9,418 nucleotides of DNA from Acidobacteriaceae bacterium (GCA_003168235.1 PMSZ01000447.1:1-9418), one strand, 5' to 3'; positions 1 through 5,925 are shown, numbered from the stretch's first letter. The notes: generated by a model from the letters alone, not told the origin. A program made the numbers and translations.

Positions 1-175
1 CGTTCAGCGCTTCGCGCATGCGGTCCGCTTTGGCGAACTCCTGACGGGCCCAATGGTCGTTGTGATGGATGCGGGCTGAAGCAGAAACGAGCGGCATCAG
101 GGTCAGCAAGAGCGCTACGCCAAAGCGAAAGGCGTGGCCGCCTCGAGTTAGGGTCGTAGAATCCTGGGTCTTCAC
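1..175 (-). CDS. Secreted protein, 5' part only; probable N-acetylmuramoyl-L-alanine amidase N-terminus
   Basis: The reading frame is open from a GTG at 173-175 to the left edge, giving 58 residues. An in-frame TGA lies 24 bases upstream of the GTG, and an AGTAGG stretch about 9 nt before it can serve as ribosome binding site. The N-terminus is a signal peptide: a basic stretch (RGGHAFRFG), a hydrophobic core (VALLLTLMPLV) and a cleavage site of the SASA type. The mature start, HHNDHWARQEFAKADRMREALN read in two parts (HHNDHWARQEF, then AKADRMREALN), is helical and charged. It resembles the helical N-terminal segment that precedes the catalytic domain in acidobacterial N-acetylmuramoyl-L-alanine amidases. 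That would fit the lytic transglycosylase upstream on the same strand. The catalytic part lies outside the window, so the product name is a guess; the existence of a secreted protein here is well supported. Confidence 0.6.
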   Translation of the reverse strand, partial: MKTQDSTTLTRGGHAFRFGVALLLTLMPLVSASARIHHNDHWARQEFAKADRMREALN

Positions 176-258
176 AGCTGATTGCCTACTTGCCAGTCAC
201 GCAATAGCGTCTCGTCAAAACCATCCGCGCTATCAGAGCGTTGCTCTACAAAAACCGT

Positions 259-294
259 TGTCATCCTGAGCGAGGCAAGGGACTTATGCATCTG
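259..294. repeat. Possible dispersed intergenic repeat motif (TGTCATCCTGAGCG type)
   Basis: The 173-bp gap between the two leftmost genes contains TGTCATCCTGAGCGAGGCAA followed by GGGACTTATGCATCTG. This closely matches a short motif (TGTCATCCTGAGCGAAGCGAAGG and variants) that I recall as occurring in many copies between genes of acidobacteria and some other soil bacteria. Only one copy is in this window, so repetition cannot be shown here. It has no obvious hairpin or T-run, so it is not a clear terminator. Confidence 0.4.
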
Positions 295-348
295 CGCCCG
301 TCAGCGCTCACAATAACAACCCAACTCAAACGGCGAAGTTGCTGCCGC

Positions 349-1182
349 CTACTCCGTGTTGCTGATACGCAGCACACCGCGCGCATCCCGTTCCACGCGG
401 ACCGGTTCATGTGCTGAGCTGCCAATGACATACGGTCCCGTGTCGCCGCCCTGGTAAAGGCCGGTGATGCGCCGAACGTAGTCCTGCGTTTCTTTGAAAT
501 GCGGAACACCGGCACTGCGCGCTACCGCTCCCGAGCCGGCGTTATAAGCCGCCAGGCTCAGCCGCACATTGCCGCCGTAGCTATCCAACAGCTTTCTTAG
601 ATGCCGAACGCCCGCGTCCACGTTCTGCTCCGGATCGAACGGATTCACCACATTCAGCGACCGCGCCGTCGAAGGCATCAGTTGCATCAGGCCCATCGCG
701 CCCTTGCGCGACACCGCATTCGGATTGAAGTTCGATTCCACTTTCACCACCGACCGCACCAGGCTCGGATCGACATGGTGTCGCTCCGCCGCCGCGTCAA
801 TGGCGGCATCGATGTCCTGCTGCGTAAACGTGCGGTTCGCGGTCGCATGGGTCTGCCCTTTGCCGTCGAAGTAGTTGTTTACTTCCGAAGCCGCCGACCG
901 CGCCGCTCGCATCACCGCGCCGTTGGTTGGGACAGGCTTGAAGCGGTGTTCGGTCACGCTCCAATACATCAAGGGAGACCGTGCAGTGGACACGTTCGCG
1001 GAACCTTCAGTCTTCGATCCCGCAGAATTCTCGTCATTTACCCAGACCTTGCGTCCAGACTCGTCGGTCGTCGACGTGATCGCCCCTGATTGCGCCGATG
1101 CGAAGGTCGCCAGGAAGAATGTGGAGAGAAAGAAGGTCGCGGTCAAGCTGGCCATCGTCGTGATTTGCAGGCGTTTAGACAT
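349..1182 (-). CDS. Secreted lytic transglycosylase (SLT / GH23 domain)
   Basis: A 277-residue enzyme that should cleave peptidoglycan between N-acetylmuramic acid and N-acetylglucosamine, forming 1,6-anhydromuropeptides outside the cytoplasmic membrane. I chose the ATG at 1180-1182 because it puts a classic signal peptide first: MSKR, a hydrophobic core at about residues 10-28 and cleavage after ASA at residue 30. A TTG 12 codons upstream is also open but adds an unlikely prefix. Residues 31-115 are a low-conservation linker; GRKVWVND (43-50) is like DUF4124 segments. The SLT domain covers about 122-243, with catalytic Glu149 in VKVESNFNP, then GAMGLMQLMP (161-170), AYNAG (212-216) and YVRRI (235-239), which are the standard family motifs. 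The C-terminal tail (259-277) is short and polar. It has its own promoter at 1287-1315 and is divergent from larB. Family assignment is secure; the in vivo role (turnover, secretion-system assembly) is not visible. Confidence 0.93.
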   Translation of the reverse strand: MSKRLQITTMASLTATFFLSTFFLATFASAQSGAITSTTDESGRKVWVNDENSAGSKTEGSANVSTARSPLMYWSVTEHRFKPVPTNGAVMRAARSAASEVNNYFDGKGQTHATANRTFTQQDIDAAIDAAAERHHVDPSLVRSVVKVESNFNPNAVSRKGAMGLMQLMPSTARSLNVVNPFDPEQNVDAGVRHLRKLLDSYGGNVRLSLAAYNAGSGAVARSAGVPHFKETQDYVRRITGLYQGGDTGPYVIGSSAHEPVRVERDARGVLRISNTE

Positions 1183-1286
1183 GCGGGTTAAGACCGGCCA
1201 CCTCAAGAGATCGGCCAAAAGACACGCTTACCTCCAGGGCCTACACCCCGAGCACCTGCCAGAGAATCCAGAACCAGAGTACTGAG

Positions 1287-1315
1287 ATTATAGGTTGCGC
1301 CGGGGGCTGGGGCAA
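1287..1315 (-). promoter_or_regulatory. Sigma-70-type promoter of the lytic transglycosylase gene
   Basis: On the minus strand there is a perfect -10 box TATAAT (1287-1292), an exact 17-nt spacer and a -35 box TTGCCC (1310-1315; four of six consensus positions). Transcription would start near 1280, giving a leader of about 100 nt before the ATG at 1182. This is the best promoter match in the window. A promoter of this form also suggests that the host uses ordinary vegetative sigma-factor recognition. Confidence 0.65.
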
Positions 1316-1354
1316 TCTATCCAAAGGACGTTGAACCACTGAAGTAATCTACGT

Positions 1355-1376
1355 AAGTAACTGAAAATAGTTACTT
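1355..1376. promoter_or_regulatory. Perfect 8-bp inverted repeat, possible operator
   Basis: AAGTAACT (1355-1362) and AGTTACTT (1369-1376) are exact reverse complements separated by GAAAAT. Further GTAA words just upstream (AAGTAATC at 1342-1349) repeat part of the arm. The site lies between divergent promoters and has no gene before it to terminate, so a protein-binding site seems more likely than a terminator, although the run of Ts directly after the right arm would also suit a weak terminator. No regulator gene is in the window. Confidence 0.35.
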
Positions 1377-1424
1377 TTTCCAGGAGAATCGCGGGCGATT
1401 TCCTGTGTTCCTCGGGGTGTCCAC

Positions 1425-1460
1425 GCGGCGCTCGGTCGCCGCCCTGGCCCCACACGGGCC
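1425..1460 (+). other. Two tandem GC-rich hairpins in the larB leader
   Basis: GCGGCG (1425-1430) pairs with CGCCGC (1437-1442) around a CTCGGT loop. Directly after, GGCCC (1446-1450) pairs with GGGCC (1456-1460) around CACAC. Both stems are perfect and end 28 nt before the chosen larB start. They could limit ribosome access or act as part of a leader control element. No T-run follows, so they are not an intrinsic terminator. In GC-rich DNA such short stems can also arise by chance. Confidence 0.3.
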
Positions 1461-1488
1461 CCAACCGTCTAAAATGGACTGCGCGCCC

Positions 1489-2283
1489 ATGAATTCCCAA
1501 TCTCTACGGAAGATATTCGACCAGGTCAGGAGCAAGCGTCTCACTCCCGACGAAGCCATTGAGCGCCTGCGTCATCTGCCGTTCGAAGACCTCGGCTATG
1601 CGAAGCTCGACCACCATCGCGCCCTCCGCCAGGGAATACCCGAAGTTATCTTCGCCCAAGGCAAAACGCCCCAACAGGTAGCCGGCATTTTCAGCCGCCT
1701 CGCGACCCACAACAGAAACGTCCTCGCCACTCGTGCCACCGAAGCCCAATACGCCGCCGTAGTGGCGGAATTTGCGGTGCCGCCGAGCGCCTCATCCAAG
1801 AACGCGCGATTCAAGAAATCCGCGCTCCCCGAGTATCGTCCGCTGAGCCGAGCCATCGTTCTCCACCGCGACCGCAAGCGCTACGGCAAGGGAGTCATCA
1901 CCGTCGTCTCTGCCGGAACCAGCGACATCCCGGTAGCCGAAGAAGCCGTGGTTACTGCCGAACTCATGGGCAACGAGGTCCAGCACATCTACGACGTCGG
2001 AGTCGCCGGCATCCACCGCCTGTTGGCGCATCGCCGGGCGCTGGCAAAGGCCCGCGTCATCATTGTTTGCGCCGGCATGGAAGGCGCTCTTCCCAGCGTG
2101 GTCGGAGGCCTGGTCGGAGTGCCTGTAATCGCCGTTCCCACAAGCATCGGTTATGGAGCTGCCTTCGAAGGCCTCGCCGCACTGCTGGGAATGATGAACT
2201 CCTGCGCCTCCAACGTCAGCGTAGTGAACATCGACAACGGCTTTGGAGCCGGGTATGTGGCTTCGCTGATTAATCGCCGGTAA
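1489..2283 (+). CDS. larB: LarB, pyridinium-3,5-biscarboxylic acid mononucleotide synthase
   Basis: LarB carries out the first step of nickel-pincer nucleotide synthesis: it carboxylates and hydrolyses nicotinic acid adenine dinucleotide to give pyridinium-3,5-biscarboxylic acid mononucleotide, which LarE and LarC then sulfurate and load with nickel. The product is 264 residues from the ATG at 1489; homologues are about 250. Residues 1-110 hold the LarB-specific N-terminal part (RQGIPEVIFAQGKTPQQV, 47-64). Residues 121-260 are the PurE-like carboxylase domain, with GVITVVSAGTSDIPVAEEA (135-153), HIYDVGVAGIHRLL (166-179), VCAGMEGALPSVVGG (193-207) and NSCASNVSVVNIDNGFGAG (237-255). Cys239 in that last motif lies 26 residues from the end, where the catalytic cysteine reported for Lactiplantibacillus LarB also sits. 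The start is uncertain: an in-frame ATG at 1474 is also possible, and neither has a clear ribosome binding site. larC, larE and larA are not in this window, so it appears as a lone gene. Confidence 0.92.
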   Translation: MNSQSLRKIFDQVRSKRLTPDEAIERLRHLPFEDLGYAKLDHHRALRQGIPEVIFAQGKTPQQVAGIFSRLATHNRNVLATRATEAQYAAVVAEFAVPPSASSKNARFKKSALPEYRPLSRAIVLHRDRKRYGKGVITVVSAGTSDIPVAEEAVVTAELMGNEVQHIYDVGVAGIHRLLAHRRALAKARVIIVCAGMEGALPSVVGGLVGVPVIAVPTSIGYGAAFEGLAALLGMMNSCASNVSVVNIDNGFGAGYVASLINRR

Positions 2284-2381
2284 AAGTGTTCGTGAAACTC
2301 ACGCGAGAGGAGTGTGACGGGATAAAGGGCCGTTTTGGTTTTCACAGGTATGTTTATCACCTGGTTACGGGTACCCCCCTC

Positions 2382-2415
2382 CCCCCTGGTCTAATGGAAT
2401 CATTGGGTTAGGGGG
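2382..2415 (+). ncRNA. 15-bp stem-loop, candidate structured RNA or repeat element
   Basis: Positions 2382-2396 can pair along their whole length with 2401-2415 around a GAAT tetraloop: eleven Watson-Crick pairs, including five G-C pairs at the base, and four G-U pairs (2388-2390 and 2392). The four wobbles are on the plus-strand transcript; on the minus strand those positions become A-C mismatches, so the structure favours plus-strand RNA. What follows (AAATTCTTGC) is not a T-run, so it is a poor intrinsic terminator for larB. It could be an RNA element in a long larB 3' end or in an MFS leader, or the core of a mobile repeat. Confidence 0.4.
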
Positions 2416-2431
2416 AAATTCTTGCTTCGGT

Positions 2432-2459
2432 CTTTGATAATAAGGGAGTTATATCAAAG
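2432..2459. promoter_or_regulatory. 8-bp inverted repeat, possible operator upstream of the MFS gene
   Basis: CTTTGATA (2432-2439) and TATCAAAG (2452-2459) are exact reverse complements with a 12-nt spacer. The length and symmetry, 28 bp in total, suit a dimeric repressor. The site is about 210 nt before the transporter start, and no clear promoter was found beside it. It may instead simply be part of the intergenic element described for 2371-2515. Confidence 0.3.
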
Positions 2460-2669
2460 TCTTCTTAAATAAGCACTTAGCCGCCTCGGCGCTATTTTTC
2501 AGTTGTCAAGGAGCAGAGCTGCACTGGTATCGATGCATTGTTACGCAGAGACGGCGGTTCTGTCTGTGATGGCGCTCACAGGACAATGTGATGAAAGAGT
2601 GAGTCGTTCCCTTCGGAGCATGCGACCAACGACTACTCGGACGGTCCTTTGTGGCAAAGTAATAAAGGA

Positions 2670-3947
2670 ATGCTCACCACCAAAGACCCTCGCCTTGCCG
2701 GGCGAGTGGCGTTTACTTATCCCAACTTTCGCTCGTACACGTTCGCGCGCTTCTTTATCGTGGTTGCGCTCGAGATGCAGTCAGTTGCGGTTGGATGGCA
2801 AGTCTATGAAATCACCAACCGTCCGCTTGATCTCGGATATGTTGGGCTGGCGCAGTTTGCGCCGGGGTTTCTGCTGTTTCTCTTCGCTGGACACGCGGCC
2901 GACATCTTTAACCGGCGCAAGCTGCTGATGTGGTGTTACGCAGGATACGGCCTCTGCTCGGCCCTACTGCTCGGGATCAGCTGGCGCGCTCCGCGGTCGG
3001 TTCACTCGATCTACGTGGTTCTGATCATAGTCGGGGTCTGCCGCAGTTTCAGTTTTCCGGTGAGCCGTGCGATTCTGCCGCAACTGGTTCCCGAAGAACA
3101 CTTCGCCAACGCTGTCGCATGGAACGCCAGCACCTTTCAGGTCGCAAGCATCGCCGGTCCAGCACTGGGAGGAGTCGCCTACGCGCTCTTTCGCGGCCCT
3201 GAAGGCGTTTATGCTCTCGCCGTAGCTGCGTCCATTTTTTCTTCCGCCCTCACCTTGCGCATCCGCCTATTGCCAACGCTGCAGGAAGCGGCCGGCAAAC
3301 CAGTCAGCCGTGAACCCGTAAGTCTCCGCACCATATTGGCGGGCTTTCGCTTCATTGGAGAGAAGAAGCTGATTCTCGGCTCGATTTCGCTCGACATGTT
3401 CGCCGTGCTGCTGGGCGGAGCGGTAGCGCTGTTGCCTGTCTACGCGAAAACCGTTCTGCACACCGGACCCTGGGGACTCGGCCTGCTGCGGAGCGCTCCG
3501 GGAGTCGGCGCTACCTTGATGGCGATTGTGGTCGCGCACTATCCGATTCGACGACGCGCTGGACTTACCATGCTGTTTGCGGTTGCCGGGTTCGGCGTGT
3601 TCACCATTGTCTTCGGAATTTCGCACAGCCTCGTCGTGTCGCTGATCGCATTGTTCATGACGGGCGCGGCCGACATGGTCAGCGTCATCATCCGCTCGAT
3701 GCTGATTCAGATTGCAACTCCCAACGAAATGCGCGGTCGCGTCAATGCCGTCGATATGCTGTTTATCGGAGTATCGAACGAACTGGGAGAATTCGAGTCC
3801 GGACTGACGGCGCAATGGTTCGGCACCGTTCCGGCAGTGGTGCTGGGAGGAATCGGGACTCTGGTGGTAATCGGCCTGTGGGCGTGGCTCTTTCCCGAAT
3901 TGCGCAAAGCCGATCAGATCACTGTGGCGGAACTGATGCCGAAATAG
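2670..3947 (+). CDS. MFS exporter, EntS / MFS_3 type
   Basis: A 425-residue integral membrane protein of the major facilitator superfamily, most like the MFS_3 group (EntS/YbdA, enterobactin exporter), which moves small molecules out of the cell using the proton gradient. About 12 hydrophobic segments are visible, starting with ARFFIVVALEMQSVAVGW (26-43). The loop after the second segment has the MFS motif A form, GHAADIFNRRKLL (74-86). The C-terminal half has NEMRGRVNAVDMLFIGVSNE and ends in a helix (LGGIGTLVVIGLWAWLFPEL) and a short polar tail, as is usual for MFS_3 proteins. Start choice: the ATG at 2670 has an AAAGGA sequence touching it, too close to be an ideal ribosome binding site; a TTG at 2649 would add seven residues. 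There are no neighbouring siderophore or resistance genes, so the substrate is unknown. It may be transcribed alone, as the next gene has its own likely promoter. Confidence 0.88.
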   Translation: MLTTKDPRLAGRVAFTYPNFRSYTFARFFIVVALEMQSVAVGWQVYEITNRPLDLGYVGLAQFAPGFLLFLFAGHAADIFNRRKLLMWCYAGYGLCSALLLGISWRAPRSVHSIYVVLIIVGVCRSFSFPVSRAILPQLVPEEHFANAVAWNASTFQVASIAGPALGGVAYALFRGPEGVYALAVAASIFSSALTLRIRLLPTLQEAAGKPVSREPVSLRTILAGFRFIGEKKLILGSISLDMFAVLLGGAVALLPVYAKTVLHTGPWGLGLLRSAPGVGATLMAIVVAHYPIRRRAGLTMLFAVAGFGVFTIVFGISHSLVVSLIALFMTGAADMVSVIIRSMLIQIATPNEMRGRVNAVDMLFIGVSNELGEFESGLTAQWFGTVPAVVLGGIGTLVVIGLWAWLFPELRKADQITVAELMPK

Positions 3948-3960
3948 AGCCGGTTCCTGC

Positions 3961-3969
3961 TGCTACAAT
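3961..3969 (+). promoter_or_regulatory. Extended -10 promoter candidate for the acyl-CoA dehydrogenase gene
   Basis: TGCTACAAT fits an extended -10 element (TGn followed by TACAAT, five of six consensus positions), starting 14 nt after the MFS stop codon. No good -35 is present at the usual distance, as is typical of extended -10 promoters. Transcription would start near 3976-3978, inside the tandem repeat at 3969-3998 and some 65 nt before the dehydrogenase start codon. Confidence 0.4.
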
Positions 3970-3998
3970 TTCTAGTTCAACCATTTCTGTTTCAACCA
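3969..3998. repeat. Two tandem 15-bp copies in the dehydrogenase leader
   Basis: TTTCTAGTTCAACCA (3969-3983) is followed directly by TTTCTGTTTCAACCA (3984-3998); 13 of 15 positions agree. The copies sit across the predicted transcription start of the next gene. They could be a direct-repeat binding site for a regulator, or a recent small duplication. Confidence 0.45.
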
Positions 3999-4040
3999 TG
4001 GTGGACGCGACGGTTCGCGCCCCTGGAATTGAGGTCTCTG

Positions 4041-5213
4041 ATGCCGGAAACTCTGCAGCTATCGAATCCCGCGCCGCTCACCACTCTCAGCGAAGACGAA
4101 ATCCTGTTCCGTGATAACGTGCGCCGGTTTGCGGAGGACAAGATTCGTCCGCTGGCCAGGGAAATGGACGAAAAGGCGGTGTTCGATCACGGCCTGCTTG
4201 AACAGTTCTTCCAGCTCGGACTGATGGGCATCGAGATTCCCGAGCAATACGGCGGAGCGGGCGGCAAATTTTTTGAGGCAATCTTAGCGGTGGAAGAATT
4301 TTCGCGGGCCGATGCGTCTTCTGGTGTGATCGTCGACGTGCAGAACACGCTGGTGGCGAATGCATTTCTGCGCTGGGCCAGTGAAGAGCAGAAAAAGCGC
4401 TATCTGCCAAACTTAGCGGCAAATACGCTGGGGGCCTACGCGCTAAGTGAAGCGGGATCGGGATCGGACGCCTTCGCGCTGCAAACCAAAGCCGAACTCA
4501 AGGGCAGCGACTTCGTGCTCAATGGCCGCAAGCTCTGGATCACCAACGGCAAAGAAGCTGGATTGTTTATCTTGTTCGCAACCGTCGATGCGGCGAAGGG
4601 ATACAAGGGGATCACGGCGTTCCTGATCGAGAAAAACTTTCCGGGATTTACCGTTGGCAAGAAAGAAGACAAGCTAGGAATCCGCGCATCGTCAACCTGC
4701 GAACTGATTTTGGAAGATTGCCGGGTGTCCAAAGAAAATGTCCTCGGCGAAGTCGGCAAAGGCTACAAGATCGCCATCGAGACGCTGAATGAAGGGCGCA
4801 TAGGAAATGGCGCGCAGATGCTGGGCGTAGCCCGCGGCGCGTGGGAATATGCGGCGAAATATTCACAGGAGCGCGTAGCCTTCGGCAAGCCGATCGCGGA
4901 ATTTCAGGGTATTCAGTTTCAGATCGCGCAGATGGCAACCGAAATCGAAGCGGCGCGCTTGATGGTTTACAACGCCGCTCGCATGAAAGACGCGGGCGTG
5001 AATTTTGTGAAAGAAGCCGCCATGGCTAAGCTCTTCACCTCGCAAGTGGCCGAGCGCGTGACCTCGCTCGCCATAGAAATCTACGGCGGGTACGGGTACA
5101 CGAAAGATTATCCGGTGGAGAAATACTGGCGTGACGCGAAGATCGGAAAGATTTACGAAGGCACGTCGAACATGCAGTTGGCGACGATCGCCAAGCTGGT
5201 AATGGGAAAATAA
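4041..5213 (+). CDS. Acyl-CoA dehydrogenase, short/branched-chain type
   Basis: A 390-residue FAD enzyme that introduces the 2,3 double bond into acyl-CoA esters and passes electrons to electron-transfer flavoprotein. I chose the ATG at 4041 because GAGG lies 6 nt before it; a TTG four codons upstream is the alternative. Visible motifs are the N-terminal helical domain (about 15-125), the substrate/FAD motif YALSEAGSGSD (133-143), WITNG (166-170), the middle beta domain up to about 235, FGKPIAEFQGIQFQ (281-294), and IYGGYGYTKDYPVEKYWRD (347-365). Glu373 in KIYEGTSNMQL is the expected catalytic base, at the place used by short-chain and short/branched-chain enzymes. The whole reads most like the branched-chain (2-methylbutyryl/isobutyryl-CoA) group in isoleucine, valine or fatty-acid breakdown, but chain length cannot be set from sequence alone. 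No other beta-oxidation genes are adjacent. It converges with the flavin reductase gene across an inverted repeat that may terminate both. Confidence 0.93.
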   Translation: MPETLQLSNPAPLTTLSEDEILFRDNVRRFAEDKIRPLAREMDEKAVFDHGLLEQFFQLGLMGIEIPEQYGGAGGKFFEAILAVEEFSRADASSGVIVDVQNTLVANAFLRWASEEQKKRYLPNLAANTLGAYALSEAGSGSDAFALQTKAELKGSDFVLNGRKLWITNGKEAGLFILFATVDAAKGYKGITAFLIEKNFPGFTVGKKEDKLGIRASSTCELILEDCRVSKENVLGEVGKGYKIAIETLNEGRIGNGAQMLGVARGAWEYAAKYSQERVAFGKPIAEFQGIQFQIAQMATEIEAARLMVYNAARMKDAGVNFVKEAAMAKLFTSQVAERVTSLAIEIYGGYGYTKDYPVEKYWRDAKIGKIYEGTSNMQLATIAKLVMGK

Positions 5214-5216
5214 GGG

Positions 5217-5318
5217 CAGAGGTCGAAGGTCAGATTGCAGAGGTGAAAAACCGCGGTCCTAATGTTCTTAACTTCTGCTGTTCTTAACTTCTGCAATCTC
5301 ACCTCTAACCTCTGACCT
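5217..5318. repeat. Inverted and tandem repeat at a convergent gene junction, likely two-way terminator or dispersed repeat
   Basis: Arms 5227-5251 and 5280-5304 are reverse complements at 21 of 25 positions, with the perfect core AGATTGCAG / CTGCAATCT. Between and into the right arm lie two exact 15-bp copies of GTTCTTAACTTCTGC (5264-5278 and 5280-5294) in a 16-bp period. Further AGGTCAGAGGT-like words continue on both sides (GCAGAGGTCGAAGGTCAG on the left, CACCTCTAACCTCTGACC on the right). The element fills the whole space between two genes that end towards each other, so stopping transcription from both sides is a natural role. Its low complexity and modular build also fit a multi-copy intergenic repeat family. 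Confidence 0.6.
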
Positions 5319-5791
5319 TAGCGGTACTGGCTGCGGAAATATAGAAGCGGTTCGCCTCCCCGCGCTTCAACGTGTTCCACTTCCGCGATAAAAATCGTGT
5401 GGTCGCCCGCTGGTTGCGCTGAATGCAAGCGGCATTCAAGATAAGCCAGAGCTCCCTGCAACACGGGCGTGCCCTGGGCGGTGCGATCGAAGCGCGCTCC
5501 CGCAGCTTCCGCATGCTGATGGGTTTCGGCCGGCCCGGCATAATACTCGGAAATTGCCTGCTGATCGCGGCGCAGCACGTTCACGCCAAAACGTTTGCGC
5601 GCTTGCAGATGAGCGTGCGTCCGCGCCTGATGGTCGACGCAGACCAGCACCAGCACAGGATCGAGTGATACCGCCGTGAAGGCATTCGCCGTCATGCCGT
5701 GGACTTCGCCCTCCTGATCAACGGTGATGACCGTGACTCCGGTGGCGAAGCTGCCCATCGCCTTGCGGAAATCGTTCGCGTTGAGGCCCAT
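5318..5791 (-). CDS. Flavin reductase domain protein (FMN-binding split barrel)
   Basis: A 157-residue protein of the Flavin_Reduct family, the small NAD(P)H:FMN/FAD oxidoreductases that supply reduced flavin to two-component monooxygenases (HpaC, and the reductase partners of similar systems). Family features in order are FATGVTVITVD (15-25), HGMTANAFTAVSLDPVLVLV (31-50), KRFGVNVLRRDQQAISEYYAG (67-87, read as KRFGVNVL and then RRDQQAISEYYAG), and GDHTIFIAEVEHVEA (129-143). The length is normal for the family, with no extra domain. The ATG at 5789-5791 is followed at once by the usual start NANDFRKAMG. A purine-rich stretch lies about 17 nt upstream, so the ribosome binding site is weak. It is divergent from cofG across 182 bp. 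No oxygenase is next to it. A role with F420 is possible, since F420-dependent oxidoreductases use a similar split-barrel fold, but the sequence reads as the ordinary flavin reductase branch. Confidence 0.9.
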   Translation of the reverse strand: MGLNANDFRKAMGSFATGVTVITVDQEGEVHGMTANAFTAVSLDPVLVLVCVDHQARTHAHLQARKRFGVNVLRRDQQAISEYYAGPAETHQHAEAAGARFDRTAQGTPVLQGALAYLECRLHSAQPAGDHTIFIAEVEHVEARGGEPLLYFRSQYR

Positions 5792-5898
5792 GCAGGAAAC
5801 CGGCGCTTCCCTTCTGTACGTTCAATTAATGCCGCCTTGAATCATATCGTCCCGCATGGTTTTGCGCTAAATTAACACCATCGAGATACGGGCACTGC

Positions 5899-5925
5899 CG
5901 TTATGATGAGTGCCATCATCGAACG
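5899..5925. promoter_or_regulatory. Inverted repeat over a possible -10 box before the cof operon
   Basis: CGTTATGATG (5899-5908) can pair with CATCAT plus AACG (5914-5919 and 5922-5925) around AGTGC, leaving a 2-nt bulge, so ten pairs form. The left arm contains TATGAT (5902-5907), a five-of-six match to a -10 box about 65 nt before cofG, but there is no good -35. A dyad on a -10 box would suit a repressor site controlling the F420 operon. The rest of the 182-bp divergent region (5792-5973) shows no gene and no strong promoter pair. Confidence 0.3.

Larger units (their letters stand above)
1183..1488. other. 306-bp divergent intergenic region between the transglycosylase gene and larB
   Basis: No gene is supported here. 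The left half holds the leader and promoter of the transglycosylase (minus strand). The centre (1341-1376) is AT-rich and carries repeated GTAA/TTAC words, including the perfect inverted repeat at 1355-1376. The right half (1425-1460) is GC-rich and carries two adjacent perfect hairpins just before larB. I found no convincing -10/-35 pair for larB: TTGAAC at 1331-1336 has only a poor -10 partner. Confidence 0.6.
2284..2669. other. 386-bp intergenic region between larB and the MFS gene
   Basis: I see no convincing gene. An open frame from 2503 runs into the MFS gene in another frame and reads as arginine- and serine-rich nonsense. The region from about 2371 to 2515 differs from its surroundings: C-runs followed by G-runs form a stem-loop (2382-2415), then comes an AT-rich part with an 8-bp inverted repeat (2432-2459), a short GCCG/CGGC hairpin followed by TTTTT (2480-2499), and the word CAGTTGTCAAGGAGC (2501-2515). 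The arrangement recalls intergenic elements I have seen in acidobacterial genomes; that recollection is not proof. Confidence 0.5.

Noticed and set aside
601..1089. A 162-codon plus-strand frame inside the transglycosylase gene
   Set aside because: The product is mostly Arg and His, a typical shadow of the real minus-strand gene, which has clear catalytic motifs.
1183..1218. TTG at 1218 as the transglycosylase start
   Set aside because: It would place 12 extra residues before an otherwise standard signal peptide, while the ATG at 1182 gives the peptide a normal basic N-terminus.
1355..1380. Intrinsic terminator at the 8-bp hairpin followed by Ts
   Set aside because: No gene on the plus strand precedes it in this divergent region, the stem is AT-rich and the T-run is short, so an operator-like dyad is a better description.
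2503..2928. A 141-codon plus-strand frame starting before the MFS gene
   Set aside because: Most of it overlaps the MFS gene in another frame, and the upstream part has no recognisable protein features.
3267..3815. A 182-codon minus-strand frame opposite the MFS gene
   Set aside because: The product is a polar His/Arg/Gln-rich shadow with no known pattern; the plus-strand frame encodes evident membrane helices.
5318..5791. Calling the split-barrel protein an F420-dependent oxidoreductase because of its neighbours
   Set aside because: Its motifs (ATGVTVIT, GMTANAFTAVSLDP, GDHTIFIAEV) are those of the FMN flavin reductase family; proximity alone does not justify an F420-dependent name.
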